Assembly: GCF_009827325.1 (NCBI RefSeq)
Contig: NZ_WTYC01000002.1
Span: 372,001 to 436,000, forward strand
Source of the DNA: Qipengyuania vulgaris
GTDB taxonomy: Bacteria; Pseudomonadota; Alphaproteobacteria; Sphingomonadales; Sphingomonadaceae
Reading direction: 5' to 3'
Length of the DNA: 64,000 nucleotides
In this document: positions 1 through 9,425 of the stretch, in pieces
Position numbering within the stretch: the first letter of the stretch is position 1
Layout of the letters: each line of letters begins with the position of its first letter
Notes under the pieces: model-generated
What the model was told of the DNA's origin: nothing
Seen by the model: the letters and a program-made list of their open reading frames with translations, nothing else
Databases searched by the model: none
Made by a program: the position numbers and the translations under genes

Positions 1-420
1 CAGATTGGGCACATGCGCGAGCACGCGGCCAATCGCGATTACCCTTTCGGCACGGCAGGGATCGACGAGTATCTGTGCGCCCGACATCGCGAAACAGCCG
101 AATACTGCATCGAGCGATGCCATCGTGGTCGAGACGACGATCTGCGCACCCGACTTGCCTGCACGCATATCGAGCCGCGAAAGGAGCGCGACGACAGCCG
201 CATCAGCCTCTGCGCAATCCACCAGCACCAGATCGCCCAGTGCACCTGACGCGCCAGACGCGAACTCATCGAGGCTGCAGCACTCCAAAATCCGGAATCC
301 GGCTGCTTCGGCATCTTCACGCAACTGCCCTCCTACCGGCTCCCGATCGGCCAGAATCGTTATCGCGAGCTGGAAACCGGCGCTGTCAAAAACGAGCTCA
401 TAGCTGAAATCGGCTTGCAT
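1..420 (-). CDS. Partial regulator-like protein with pseudo-receiver N-terminus (3' end outside window)
   Basis: An open frame of 140 codons starts at an ATG at 420 and runs off the left edge, so only the N-terminal part is visible. It begins MQADFSYELVFDSAGFQ and has alternating beta/alpha segments like a response-regulator receiver; the beta strand LGDLVLVDC sits where a phospho-acceptor Asp strand would be, but I do not see the full set of receiver acidic residues. A Shine-Dalgarno-like AAAGGAA precedes the start and a GAAC-N7-GAAC site lies 27 nt upstream. I infer a winged-helix regulator of the kind found in sphingomonads, but the DNA-binding part is not in the window and the function is uncertain. 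Confidence 0.55.
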   Translation of the reverse strand, partial: MQADFSYELVFDSAGFQLAITILADREPVGGQLREDAEAAGFRILECCSLDEFASGASGALGDLVLVDCAEADAAVVALLSRLDMRAGKSGAQIVVSTTMASLDAVFGCFAMSGAQILVDPCRAERVIAIGRVLAHVPNL

Positions 421-447
421 CGAATCGAGTTCCTTTGAGAATGCTTG

Positions 448-462
448 GAACTTTGTGAGAAC
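448..462. promoter_or_regulatory. Candidate LexA (SOS) box GAAC-N7-GAAC
   Basis: GAAC at 448-451 and GAAC at 459-462 are separated by exactly seven bases, the direct-repeat operator recognised by alphaproteobacterial LexA. It lies between the divergent regulator-like gene (start 420) and obgE (start 577), 27 nt upstream of the former. About two such matches are expected by chance in 64 kb, so an intergenic position near a start is suggestive only. Confidence 0.5.
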
Positions 463-531
463 AAACTGGGTTCATATCAAGAATACGGAGGTCCGGCAGA
501 TGTACCAACGGGCCGCCTATGGCAGCCGTGA

Positions 532-1632
<1,101 letters not shown>

Positions 1633-1636
1633 CCGC

Positions 1637-2758
1637 ATGACTATCGATACGCTCTCCGGACTGGTCGGGGCAAAGCGCCTCGTGATCAAGGTCGGCTCGG
1701 CGTTGCTGATCGAAGGGGGCGAGGCGCGGTCGGGCTGGCTGGCGACACTTGCCTCAGAAATTACCGACCTGAGAACGCGCGGGACGCAAGTGATCGTGGT
1801 GTCTTCGGGCGCAATCGCTCTCGGTGCTGCCAAGCTTGGCCTCGCGAAAGGTGGGCGAGGTAGCCTCGCCGATGCCCAGGCTGCGGCCTCGGTCGGACAA
1901 GTCGAACTGGCGCGCCTGTGGTCAGAAATGCTCGGCAAGCACGATATCGTCGCTGCCCAGATGCTGGTGACACTTGGCGATCTCGAAGATCGTCGGCGCT
2001 ATCTCAACGCTGCTGCAACGCTGGACCGGTTGATCGAGGCGGGCGCGATCCCCGTGGTCAATGAGAACGACAGCGTCGCGACGGAAGAGATACGGTTCGG
2101 AGACAATGATCGGCTGGCGGCGCGCGTCGCTCAGGCAGCGAAGGCAGATGCCGTGCTGCTCCTTTCCGACGTAGACGGCCTCTACGATCGGGATCCGAAG
2201 GAACCGGACGCAGAACTCATCTCCACCGTTGAGGGTGTCACCCCCGAGATTATCGCCATGGCGACGAAGGAGTCCTCATCGGGCCTCGGCTCGGGCGGCA
2301 TGCTGGCCAAGCTGCAGGCAGCGCGAATTGCCGAGCGCGCCGGGATTGCGCTCGCCATCATCAACGGCAAGCACGATGCACCTATTGCCGAGGCGGTGAA
2401 CGCCAACCGCGGGACGCTGTTCCTTGCCCAGGGTGACGAGAATGCGCGCAAGGCATGGCTGTCCGGCCGCCTGGCCCCTGCCGGCGTGCTCAGCGTTGAC
2501 GAGGGTTGCACCAAGGCGTTGGCGAAAGGCGCCAGCCTGCTAGCCGCTGGCCTGACCGATGTCGAAGGAGACTTCCGGCGCGGCGACCTTGTCGCGATCT
2601 TCGGGGCCAAGGGGGAAAGGCTCGGCCAGGGCCTCGTCGAATATACTGCTTCCGAATGCCGCGCTATTCTGGGCCTTCGCGAGGAAGAGCAGGCCGAGAG
2701 GCTCGGGTACGCACCGCGTGCCGCGATCATCCATCGCGACCATATGGTGCGCGGATGA
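1637..2758 (+). CDS. proB: Glutamate 5-kinase with PUA domain
   Basis: ProB phosphorylates glutamate with ATP in the first step of proline synthesis in the cytosol. The 373-residue product starts MTIDTLSGLVGAKR at an ATG 4 nt after obgE. The amino-acid kinase fold shows LVIKVGSALL, VVSSGAIALG, NENDSVAT, FGDNDRLAARVA and LLLSDVDGLY, followed by the SGLGSGGMLAK loop. A C-terminal PUA domain occupies roughly residues 275-355, so this is the long, two-domain form. No proA is adjacent. An upstream in-frame extension of the reading frame overlaps obgE and is not used. The stop overlaps the next gene's ATG. Confidence 0.96.
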   Translation: MTIDTLSGLVGAKRLVIKVGSALLIEGGEARSGWLATLASEITDLRTRGTQVIVVSSGAIALGAAKLGLAKGGRGSLADAQAAASVGQVELARLWSEMLGKHDIVAAQMLVTLGDLEDRRRYLNAAATLDRLIEAGAIPVVNENDSVATEEIRFGDNDRLAARVAQAAKADAVLLLSDVDGLYDRDPKEPDAELISTVEGVTPEIIAMATKESSSGLGSGGMLAKLQAARIAERAGIALAIINGKHDAPIAEAVNANRGTLFLAQGDENARKAWLSGRLAPAGVLSVDEGCTKALAKGASLLAAGLTDVEGDFRRGDLVAIFGAKGERLGQGLVEYTASECRAILGLREEEQAERLGYAPRAAIIHRDHMVRG

Positions 2759-3660
2759 TTATTGCTCTGACCGGAGCGACAGGCTTCGTGGGGCAGGCCG
2801 TGCTCGATGCTGGATCGCGTCAGGGTGTGGAAGTTCGGGCGCTGACCCGCCGCGCGCAGGAGCCGCGAGAGGGAGTGACATGGGTAGAAGGAAGTCTCTC
2901 TGACAAGGCGTCGCTTGCACGGCTTGTCGAAGGCGCAGACAGCGTAGTCCATGTCGCGGGACTGACGAATGCCCCCGACCCGAAAGAGTTCGAGATCGCC
3001 AATGTCGAGGGTACGACTGCGCTACTGAACACCCTGCGTTCCAGCCCAATTGAGCGCTTCATCTTCACCTCTTCGCTGTCTGCACGAGAACCGAAGCTGT
3101 CGCTCTACGGCGCATCCAAGGCGAAAGCGGAAGCCTATGTCGAAACCAGCGGACTCGATTGGACCATCGTGCGTCCCCCCGCAGTTTACGGCCCGCGCGA
3201 CAAGGATATGTTCGAGCTCTTCCGCTCCGCCAAATACGGCATCGTACCGGTACCCCCCAAGGGTCGCACGTCGCTCATCCATGTCGATGATCTTGCGGAA
3301 TGCCTGCTTGCGCTCGCCCATGGTGGGGTCGCAACGGGCGCCAAGCTGGAACCGGACGACGGACGTTCGGGCGGCTATGAACACGGGGAGTTGGCAAGGC
3401 TTATCGGCACCGCTGTGGGCAAGAAGGTGCTTACGCCCCACCTGCCCAAGACGTTGCTTGCGCTCGCAGCCCGCTCTGACCGCCTGGTCAGGGGCGACCG
3501 GGCCAAGCTCACTCCCGACAGGGTCGGATATATGGTCCATCCCGACTGGGTCTGTCGCCCTGAACGCGCCGTTCCGCCCAATATCTGGTCCCCGCGCATC
3601 GACGGACCTGCTGGCCTCGCCTCAACCGCACGCTGGTACAGACGCGAGGGCTGGCTTTGA
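2755..3660 (+). CDS. NAD-dependent epimerase/dehydratase, NDUFA9-like SDR
   Basis: The product of 301 residues begins MIIALTGATGFVGQAVL, the TGxxGFxG nucleotide-binding loop of extended (atypical) short-chain dehydrogenases. A YGASK active-site motif follows near residue 120, with VRPPAVYGPRD after it. Such proteins include NDUFA9-like and nucleoside-diphosphate-sugar epimerases; the substrate cannot be read from sequence. The ATG overlaps the proB stop (ATGA), indicating translational coupling. The same reading frame is open upstream but lies inside proB. Probably the last gene of the obgE-proB transcription unit. Confidence 0.85.
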   Translation: MIIALTGATGFVGQAVLDAGSRQGVEVRALTRRAQEPREGVTWVEGSLSDKASLARLVEGADSVVHVAGLTNAPDPKEFEIANVEGTTALLNTLRSSPIERFIFTSSLSAREPKLSLYGASKAKAEAYVETSGLDWTIVRPPAVYGPRDKDMFELFRSAKYGIVPVPPKGRTSLIHVDDLAECLLALAHGGVATGAKLEPDDGRSGGYEHGELARLIGTAVGKKVLTPHLPKTLLALAARSDRLVRGDRAKLTPDRVGYMVHPDWVCRPERAVPPNIWSPRIDGPAGLASTARWYRREGWL

Positions 3661-3700
3661 CGCAATTGCGGTCGTGCAATGCCATCTATAGGGTCACCGC

Positions 3701-4795
3701 ATGACCTCGCATCCCGCCCCGCCTTTGCCTGGAGATTATGCACCTTGGTTCCACGCCAAGGCGTTATCGGGTTCCGACCGGTACGCTTTCCATTCGATAG
3801 GCGGACGCCATGTGCTCATGCTGTTTCATGGCACGGCGCGCCAATCCGAAGCCAAGGCTGCTCTGGGTTTGGTGCAGAAACATCGCGAGCTGTTCGATGA
3901 TGAAAACGCCTGCTTTTTCGGCATCACGACCGATCCCACGGACGTCTCCGAAAGGAGAATCGAGCAAAGCCTGCCCGGCGTTCGCCATTTTCTCGATTTC
4001 GACCAGTCGGTAAGCCGGCTTTACGGGGCCTCCGATCGGGATCAGCGTTTGAAACCCTTCTGGATACTGCTCGATCGCGAATTGCGGATTATTGGTCGCT
4101 ACCCATTGGATAAGGGTATTGAGGCGATTGCCGAACTGAAGCGTAGGACCAAGGACGTGGTCGATCGCTGGGCGCCCGTACTAACCGTTCCGGACGTTTT
4201 CGACGAAACGATCTGCAAGCACCTGATCTCTCTTTACGAACGCGACGGCGGCACGCCTTCTGGCTTCATGCGCGACGTGAAGGGGATGACCACGCACATT
4301 CTCGACGATGACTTCAAGCAGCGCCGCGATACGACCATTGAGGACCCGAAGCTGATCCAGCTGCTTTCACAGCGCATAGCTCGCCGGATCGCACCTGCAA
4401 TCGAGCGTGCTTTCGCCTTCAAGGCCACTCGGATCGAGCGCCACATCGTGGCCTGTTATGAAGCCGGGCGAGGCCACTTCCGCCCACACCGCGACAACAC
4501 GACTTTCGGCACGGCGCATCGCCGCTTTGCGGTGACGATCAACCTCAACGCAGGAGAATATGAAGGAGGTGACCTGCGCTTTCCAGAGTTTGGAGGCCGC
4601 ACCTACCGTGCGCAAACTGGTGGAGCTGTGGTTTTTTCCTGCTCGTTGCTGCACGAGGCAACACCTGTGTCGAAAGGCAAGCGTTACGCTTTTCTTCCGT
4701 TTCTCTACGACGAAGACGCCCGGTCCGTTCGCCAAGCCAATTTCGGCAAGTTGGCAGCGCATACTAAGGAAAACCCGGAGCAAAAATCCGACTGA
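3701..4795 (+). CDS. Peroxiredoxin-like domain fused to 2OG-Fe(II) oxygenase
   Basis: The 364-residue protein has two parts. Residues about 1-150 look like an AhpC/TSA-type redoxin fold (HVLMLFHGT, FFGITTDPTDV, FWILLDREL), but no Cys sits at the usual peroxidatic position. Residues about 165-345 form a prolyl-4-hydroxylase-like double-stranded beta helix with a metal HxD in FRPHRDN, a distal His in SLLHEATPV and a 2OG-binding Arg/Lys in KGKRYAFLPF. I infer an Fe(II)/2-oxoglutarate-dependent hydroxylase with a non-catalytic thioredoxin-like module. Substrate unknown. It starts 40 nt after the epimerase gene. Confidence 0.8.
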   Translation: MTSHPAPPLPGDYAPWFHAKALSGSDRYAFHSIGGRHVLMLFHGTARQSEAKAALGLVQKHRELFDDENACFFGITTDPTDVSERRIEQSLPGVRHFLDFDQSVSRLYGASDRDQRLKPFWILLDRELRIIGRYPLDKGIEAIAELKRRTKDVVDRWAPVLTVPDVFDETICKHLISLYERDGGTPSGFMRDVKGMTTHILDDDFKQRRDTTIEDPKLIQLLSQRIARRIAPAIERAFAFKATRIERHIVACYEAGRGHFRPHRDNTTFGTAHRRFAVTINLNAGEYEGGDLRFPEFGGRTYRAQTGGAVVFSCSLLHEATPVSKGKRYAFLPFLYDEDARSVRQANFGKLAAHTKENPEQKSD

Positions 4796-4903
4796 TAAAT
4801 GCCGATTGTCTTATTCGGGATTGCGCCTAACCTCCGGCGCTCGGTCGCGAGTCGTGAGCGGAAAACTCCGCCTGTTCGTCATGGGTCGCGATTGGAGGAT
4901 TTC

Positions 4904-5326
4904 ATGAGGATGCTATTGATTCTTGCCAGCTCGCTGGCGATTGCGGGCTGTTCGCAGGCCGAGGACGAAGAAGCCGCACCTGCCTTGGAGACATCAACGC
5001 CCGAACCCGCGGAGCCGTTGGCCGCCGATGGCAACCCGGCACCCGGCCTATACACGATCACGCTGGAAGAGGGTACGGTATTCACCGAAGACGTGAGGGC
5101 AGACGGCACTTACGTCCAGACCGATGCAGACGGCGAAGTCGTCGAGACCGGCACTTGGGAGCAGAAGTCCCCCCAGCAATATTGTTACACGGTCGACGAG
5201 GAATACCGTGAGGCCGAAGAACCCGAAGGCCAGCAATGCAACACCGAGGGCATCGGTGAGGACGGCGTCTGGTTCTCGACCAACCCTGAGGGCGAAACCT
5301 CGACGGTCGAACGCTCGGAAGGATAG
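4904..5326 (+). CDS. Small acidic lipoprotein
   Basis: Starting at the ATG at 4904 with GGAGG 6-10 nt upstream, the 140-residue product has a short signal peptide ending in a lipobox, LASSLAIAGC, so Cys15 should be lipidated and the protein anchored to the envelope. The mature part is very acidic with a beta-rich segment (GLYTITLEEGTVFTEDVRA, then GTWEQKSPQQYCYTVDEE) and a pair of cysteines that could form a disulfide. Proteins like this are common in Erythrobacteraceae and unnamed. No function can be assigned. The frame is open further upstream, but the signal peptide and the Shine-Dalgarno fix the start. Confidence 0.75.
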   Translation: MRMLLILASSLAIAGCSQAEDEEAAPALETSTPEPAEPLAADGNPAPGLYTITLEEGTVFTEDVRADGTYVQTDADGEVVETGTWEQKSPQQYCYTVDEEYREAEEPEGQQCNTEGIGEDGVWFSTNPEGETSTVERSEG

Positions 5327-5337
5327 CTAGCCTTGCG

Positions 5338-5369
5338 AGGGCATCGGCGCCAATGCGGCCCGGTGCCCT
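5338..5369. terminator. Inverted repeat between convergent genes
   Basis: AGGGCATCGG and CCGGTGCCCT form a ten-base stem with one mismatch between the lipoprotein gene (+) and cysH (-). The position between converging stops suggests a bidirectional terminator, though no strong T tract follows on either strand. Confidence 0.5.
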
Positions 5370-5379
5370 TGATCCTGGA

Positions 5380-6135
5380 CTATAGGAACGGCTCCTCGCC
5401 CGGTTTGTGGATGCCGCATTCGACCTTGTCCCATCCTGCCCAGCGACCGGCGCGGGGATCTTCCCCCGGCGCGACGGGGCGCGTGCACGGCGAACAGCCG
5501 ATGGAAGTGAAGCCGCGATCGACCAGAGGGTGCCGTGGCAGGTCGTGCTCTTCGAAATAGGCGGCGATGCGATCCGCGTTCCAATCGATAAGCGGGTTTA
5601 TCTTGAACCTGCCTTGTGCGTCCGAAGTGTCGATCTCGAAACGCGGAAGGTTTGCGCGGGTCGAAGACTGGAATGCTTTCCGGCCGGTCAGACTGGCATC
5701 GAAACCGGATAGCGCCTTTTCGAGCGGACGAACTTTGCGCAGCTCACAGCAACCGTCAGGGTCATAAGACCAGCGCAGTCCGCTTTCATCGCGCGACTGC
5801 AGGTCTTCGAGATCGGGATAGACGTTGACGAGATTCAGCCCCAACCGATCAGTCAGCAAGTCGCGATAGGCGAGAGTCTCGGGAAAGTGCTTTCCCGTCT
5901 CGAGGAAGAGAACAGGAACCGACGCATCTATTTGCGATACCAGATGGAGCAGTGCCGCGCTTTCGGCTCCGAAACTGGAGACGATGGCAATATCTCCAAC
6001 GAGATTTCCCTCCAAAACCGCAGCAAGCCATTCATCGGTATCGCTTCCGCGGAACATGCGATTGAGCCGGATAGCATCCTGCTCGGTGAACCGCGGTCCG
6101 GTGTCGATACGATCTATCGCACGCAGTTCGTTCAC
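5380..6135 (-). CDS. cysH: Assimilatory phosphoadenylyl/adenylyl-sulfate reductase (4Fe-4S type)
   Basis: CysH reduces APS/PAPS to sulfite with thioredoxin. The sequence has the substrate loop VSSFGAESA, the paired cysteines DGCCELRKV, a second pair IGCSPCTRPV, and the C-terminal catalytic ECGIH; the CC...CxxC set binds a 4Fe-4S cluster and marks the bacterial APS-reductase type. I place the start at the GTG at 6135, which overlaps the DUF934 stop (GTGA) and begins VNELRAIDRI, giving 251 residues; an ATG at 6198 would overlap DUF934 by 67 nt and add 21 residues. Last gene of the sulfate-assimilation operon. Confidence 0.93.
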   Translation of the reverse strand: MNELRAIDRIDTGPRFTEQDAIRLNRMFRGSDTDEWLAAVLEGNLVGDIAIVSSFGAESAALLHLVSQIDASVPVLFLETGKHFPETLAYRDLLTDRLGLNLVNVYPDLEDLQSRDESGLRWSYDPDGCCELRKVRPLEKALSGFDASLTGRKAFQSSTRANLPRFEIDTSDAQGRFKINPLIDWNADRIAAYFEEHDLPRHPLVDRGFTSIGCSPCTRPVAPGEDPRAGRWAGWDKVECGIHKPGEEPFL

Positions 6136-6578
6136 CCGTGCCTCTTGTTCCAGATCGGCGTGGTTGGGTCCGCCGCCGATTGATAAACCTCGGGCCACCG
6201 CGACAATGCGGCTTCCAGATCGCTCTCTTCAATCGGCGCGTCCGGGTCGAAGGCGTCGAAGCCGCAGCGCCGCATATAGGCGACCTGGTCGACCAGCACA
6301 TCGCCCACTGCGCGCAATTCGCCTTCATAGCCCGCTTCACGCAACAACCTTGCCGAGGAGTAGCCTCGCCCATCGCCGAAAGAGGGGAAGTTGACTTCGA
6401 CGAGGGCAAGGCGTTCGAGATGGGGGATCAACTCGCGCGCATCATCGCCAGGCTCCACCCGGACGGCGCTTGCAGACGACTGGTCGAGGAATGAATCGAC
6501 AGTCACTGCCCCATGATCGACGGGATCGTCTTCGCGGTAGCGGATCAGGCGATCGTTTTCGAACGATAGATCAGCCAT
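6132..6578 (-). CDS. DUF934 protein of the sulfite-reductase operon
   Basis: A 148-residue soluble protein of the DUF934 family, recognised by the conserved central stretch VEVNFPSFGDGRGYSSAR and GDVLVDQVAYMRRCGFDAF. This family almost always lies between cysI and cysH in alpha- and betaproteobacteria, as here, and is taken to help sulfite reduction, though its biochemical role is unproven. It overlaps cysI by 8 nt and cysH by 4 nt, so translation is tightly coupled. Confidence 0.9.
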   Translation of the reverse strand: MADLSFENDRLIRYREDDPVDHGAVTVDSFLDQSSASAVRVEPGDDARELIPHLERLALVEVNFPSFGDGRGYSSARLLREAGYEGELRAVGDVLVDQVAYMRRCGFDAFDPDAPIEESDLEAALSRWPEVYQSAADPTTPIWNKRHG

Positions 6579-8202
6579 AAAGCGCCTCCTTGAACGGGTT
6601 CATGCCGATACGGCGATAGGTATCGAGGAAGCGTTCGCCGTCCTCGCGTTCGCGAAGGTAGACGTCTGCGGCGGTTTCCACCGCATCGACGATGCCTGCC
6701 TCGTCGAACCCGGGGCCGGTAATCTTGGCCAGGCTGACATCTTCTGCCTCGCTTCCGCCGAGGAGCAACTGGTAGTTCTCGACGCCTTTGCGATCGACGC
6801 CGAGGATGCCGATGTGACCGGCATGGTGATGACCGCAGGCGTTGATGCAGCCGGAGATCTTGAGCTTGAGCTGGCCCAGAGCCTCGGTCTTGCCGCTTGC
6901 GGAAAAACGCTCCGAAATCTTCTGCGCCACCGGAATCGATCGGGCATTGGCGAGGCTGCAATAGTCGAGCCCCGGGCAAGCAATAATGTCCTCGACAGTA
7001 TCGAGGTTCGGGCTGCCCAGACCAGCTTCTTCCAACGCGGTCCACAGCGTGTGAAGATCAGCTTTGCGGACATGCGGCAGAACGATGTTCTGCGTGTGCA
7101 TGACGCGCAGTTCGTCGAAGCTGTACGCCTTCGCTAAGTCCGCCATCAGGCGCATCTGATCCGAGGTTGCATCACCCGGAATCCCGCCGACGGGCTTCAG
7201 ACTAATAACGGCAGACGCATAACCTTCGGTCTTGTGCGAAACCGTGTTGCGATCGACCCAAAGCGCGAAGTCCGGATCGCTGCGATCAATCTCACCATTC
7301 GCATCTTCCTCGAACGGCGGGTCCTGAAAGAAGGTTCGAATACGTTCGAGTTCGGCGAAGGGCGGTTCGATACCCTGACCCAGCATGTGTTCGAATTCGG
7401 CGTCGACGGCCTTTGTATATGCCTCTGCGCCCATCTCATGGACGAGGATCTTGATACGCGCCTTGTACTTGTTATCCCGACGACCTTCGCGGTTATAAAC
7501 CCGCAGGCACGCTTCGGTATAAGTCACCAGCTGATAGAGCGGAACGAACTCCTTGATGCAAGGCGCAATCATTGGGGTGCGGCCCATGCCGCCGCCGACA
7601 TAGAATGCCGCGCCGAGTTCGCCGCCGTGCTCCACGATGTGGATGCCGATATCGTGAAGCCGCATCGCGGCACGATCGGTATCGCTGGCGATCACGGCGA
7701 TCTTGAACTTTCGGGGCAGCGCGTTGAATTCGGGATGGAAGCTCGACCACTGGCGCAGCAGCTCGGCGTAGGGGCGCGGGTCGACCAGTTCATCCTTAGC
7801 GGCGCCCGCAAAATGATCAGAAGATATATTGCGGATGCAATTGCCGCTGGTCTGGATGGCATGCATCTCCACTTTGGCCAGATCCGCCAATATGTCCGCG
7901 GCTTCTTCCAGCTTGATCCAGTTGTACTGGATATTCTGGCGGGTCGTGAAGTGACCATAGCCGCGGTCGTATTTGTCCGCGATGTCGGCCAGCGCGTGCA
8001 TCTGGCGGCTGTTCAGAGTGCCATAGGGAACTGCCACACGCAGCATGTACGCATGGAGTTGCAGATAAAGGCCGTTCTTCAGCCGCAAGGGCGTGAACTG
8101 CGCTTCGGTCAGCTTGCCTTCGAGACGGCGACGCGCCTGATCGCGGAATTCTTCCACCCGCGCATCGACCATCGCCTGATCGTATTGGTCATAGAGATAC
8201 AT
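6571..8202 (-). CDS. cysI: Nitrite/sulfite reductase, siroheme hemoprotein
   Basis: This 543-residue enzyme carries out six-electron reduction of sulfite to sulfide using siroheme and a 4Fe-4S cluster. Repeated ferredoxin-like halves are visible: LQLHAYMLRVAVPYGTLNSR with GHFTTRQNIQYNW in the first and the second after residue 325. The cluster cysteines are in IIACPGLDYCSLANARS and LKISGCINACGHHHAGH. No cysJ flavoprotein is nearby, so ferredoxin is the likely donor. The fold alone does not separate nitrite from sulfite reductases; the cobA-DUF2849-DUF934-cysH context decides for sulfite. The start overlaps DUF2849 by one base (8202). Confidence 0.94.
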   Translation of the reverse strand: MYLYDQYDQAMVDARVEEFRDQARRRLEGKLTEAQFTPLRLKNGLYLQLHAYMLRVAVPYGTLNSRQMHALADIADKYDRGYGHFTTRQNIQYNWIKLEEAADILADLAKVEMHAIQTSGNCIRNISSDHFAGAAKDELVDPRPYAELLRQWSSFHPEFNALPRKFKIAVIASDTDRAAMRLHDIGIHIVEHGGELGAAFYVGGGMGRTPMIAPCIKEFVPLYQLVTYTEACLRVYNREGRRDNKYKARIKILVHEMGAEAYTKAVDAEFEHMLGQGIEPPFAELERIRTFFQDPPFEEDANGEIDRSDPDFALWVDRNTVSHKTEGYASAVISLKPVGGIPGDATSDQMRLMADLAKAYSFDELRVMHTQNIVLPHVRKADLHTLWTALEEAGLGSPNLDTVEDIIACPGLDYCSLANARSIPVAQKISERFSASGKTEALGQLKLKISGCINACGHHHAGHIGILGVDRKGVENYQLLLGGSEAEDVSLAKITGPGFDEAGIVDAVETAADVYLREREDGERFLDTYRRIGMNPFKEALYG

Positions 8203-8498
8203 CAGATCACCCAGTTACCGATATCGGGATCGGCCGGTTTGAGAGTGAGGTCGGGGCGCACCGTGGGTCCCAATGCGCGAACACGGTCCTTGATATGCGC
8301 GGGCCGCGGCTTGCCATCGTGCAGTTCGGCATCGATCGCATAGGGCACATTGACGCGCCTGGAAGCTTCTTCCCGTCGGGCGGTTTCATCCTCGCACCCG
8401 GAAACGTCGACTGCGTCCTCGACATGTAAGGACCAGTCGCTTCCGGTCCACCAGGTAACTGCGCCACTCTTCAGGTCGTTACCAGTGAGGATTCTCAT
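8202..8498 (-). CDS. DUF2849 protein
   Basis: A 98-residue protein beginning MRILTGNDLKSGAVTWW, typical of the DUF2849 family that precedes sulfite reductase genes in alphaproteobacteria. It has no recognisable catalytic motif. A role in electron delivery or cofactor handling for CysI is inference from strict neighbourhood. It overlaps cobA by 4 nt upstream and cysI by one base downstream. Confidence 0.88.
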   Translation of the reverse strand: MRILTGNDLKSGAVTWWTGSDWSLHVEDAVDVSGCEDETARREEASRRVNVPYAIDAELHDGKPRPAHIKDRVRALGPTVRPDLTLKPADPDIGNWVI

Positions 8499-9250
8499 AC
8501 CGCTGCCTCCATCGCAATCGACGCAAGCGCGCTATCGCGTGCAGTTACCTCACCGATGACGATCAGCGCAGGGCTGATCACGGCCTCATGTTCCACCATG
8601 TCCGGCAGCCCGGCCAACGAAGACCTCAATACGCGCATCGACGGCCTTGCGCCGTTCTCGATCACGGCCACCGGCATCGCAGGAGAAAGGCCATCGGCCA
8701 TCAGCTTTTCGGCGATTTGGGGCGCTGTCTTAACACCCATATAGATCACCAGCGTGCGGCCCTTGCCTGCCAGACCTGCCCAGTCCTGCTCCGCCAGACC
8801 CTTGCATTGTCCGGCTACGAAACTGACGATCGAAGAGGCATCGCGGTGCGTAAGCGCGATCTGCGCCGCAGCAGCCGCTCCGTTCGCTGCACTGATTCCG
8901 GGGACGATTTCCACGGCAACGCCTGCAGCACGTGCAGCTTCCGCTTCTTCTCCGCCCCGACCAAAAATGAAGGGGTCGCCGCCCTTCAGACGCACGACAT
9001 CCTGCCCGCTTCGTGCAATCCTAATCAGGAAAAGGTTGATCTCCTCCTGCGGGAGCGTGTGCCTTGCGCGTTGTTTGGCGACCGATATCAATTCGGCATC
9101 CGGGTGCGCCAGATCGAGGATTGCAGGATCGACAAGCCCGTCATGGACGATGACGCGCGCTGCTTCGATCAGACGCGCTGCGCGCACGGTAAGAAGATCG
9201 GGATCGCCCGGTCCCGCACCGACGAGATAGATGGTTCCGTCCTTTGCCAT
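8495..9250 (-). CDS. cobA: Uroporphyrinogen-III C-methyltransferase (SUMT)
   Basis: SUMT adds two methyl groups from SAM to uroporphyrinogen III, making precorrin-2 for siroheme, the cofactor of the sulfite reductase encoded downstream. Motifs are YLVGAGPGDPDLLTVRA, VRLKGGDPFIFGRGGEEA and VVPGISAANGAAAAAQIALT-like (EIVPGISAANG). The protein lacks the CysG N-terminal dehydrogenase/chelatase part. I use the ATG at 9250 (MAKDGTIYLVGAG); an ATG at 9286 would add 12 residues of poor family fit. First gene of the operon. Confidence 0.94.
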   Translation of the reverse strand: MAKDGTIYLVGAGPGDPDLLTVRAARLIEAARVIVHDGLVDPAILDLAHPDAELISVAKQRARHTLPQEEINLFLIRIARSGQDVVRLKGGDPFIFGRGGEEAEAARAAGVAVEIVPGISAANGAAAAAQIALTHRDASSIVSFVAGQCKGLAEQDWAGLAGKGRTLVIYMGVKTAPQIAEKLMADGLSPAMPVAVIENGARPSMRVLRSSLAGLPDMVEHEAVISPALIVIGEVTARDSALASIAMEAAV

Positions 9251-9425
9251 GTCTTCAAATTGCGGACTGGCACACGTTTGCGCCAAGCAGAATGAATAGC
9301 CGGGACGGTAGATCGAATTTTGAAATCGAAGCTGTCGCGCGTGATAGGCGATATTTCAAAACCGCCGCTGCGCCCATCGGAAGCTCAGCTTTAGTGCGGA
9401 GGCCCGCTATGCGGGCGTATTGAAT
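9251..9425. other. Intergenic region upstream of the sulfate-assimilation operon
   Basis: This stretch of about 175 bases separates cobA from the mechanosensitive channel gene; both are read leftward. It should hold the promoter of cobA-cysH and the 3' end of the channel transcript. A GCCCGC-TAT-GCGGGC hairpin near 9402-9416 may terminate the channel transcript, but no T tract follows. I see no clear operator. Confidence 0.4.

Noticed and set aside
7234-8343. 369-residue plus-strand open frame
   Set aside because: Antisense of cysI; the sulfite reductase cluster motifs are on the other strand.
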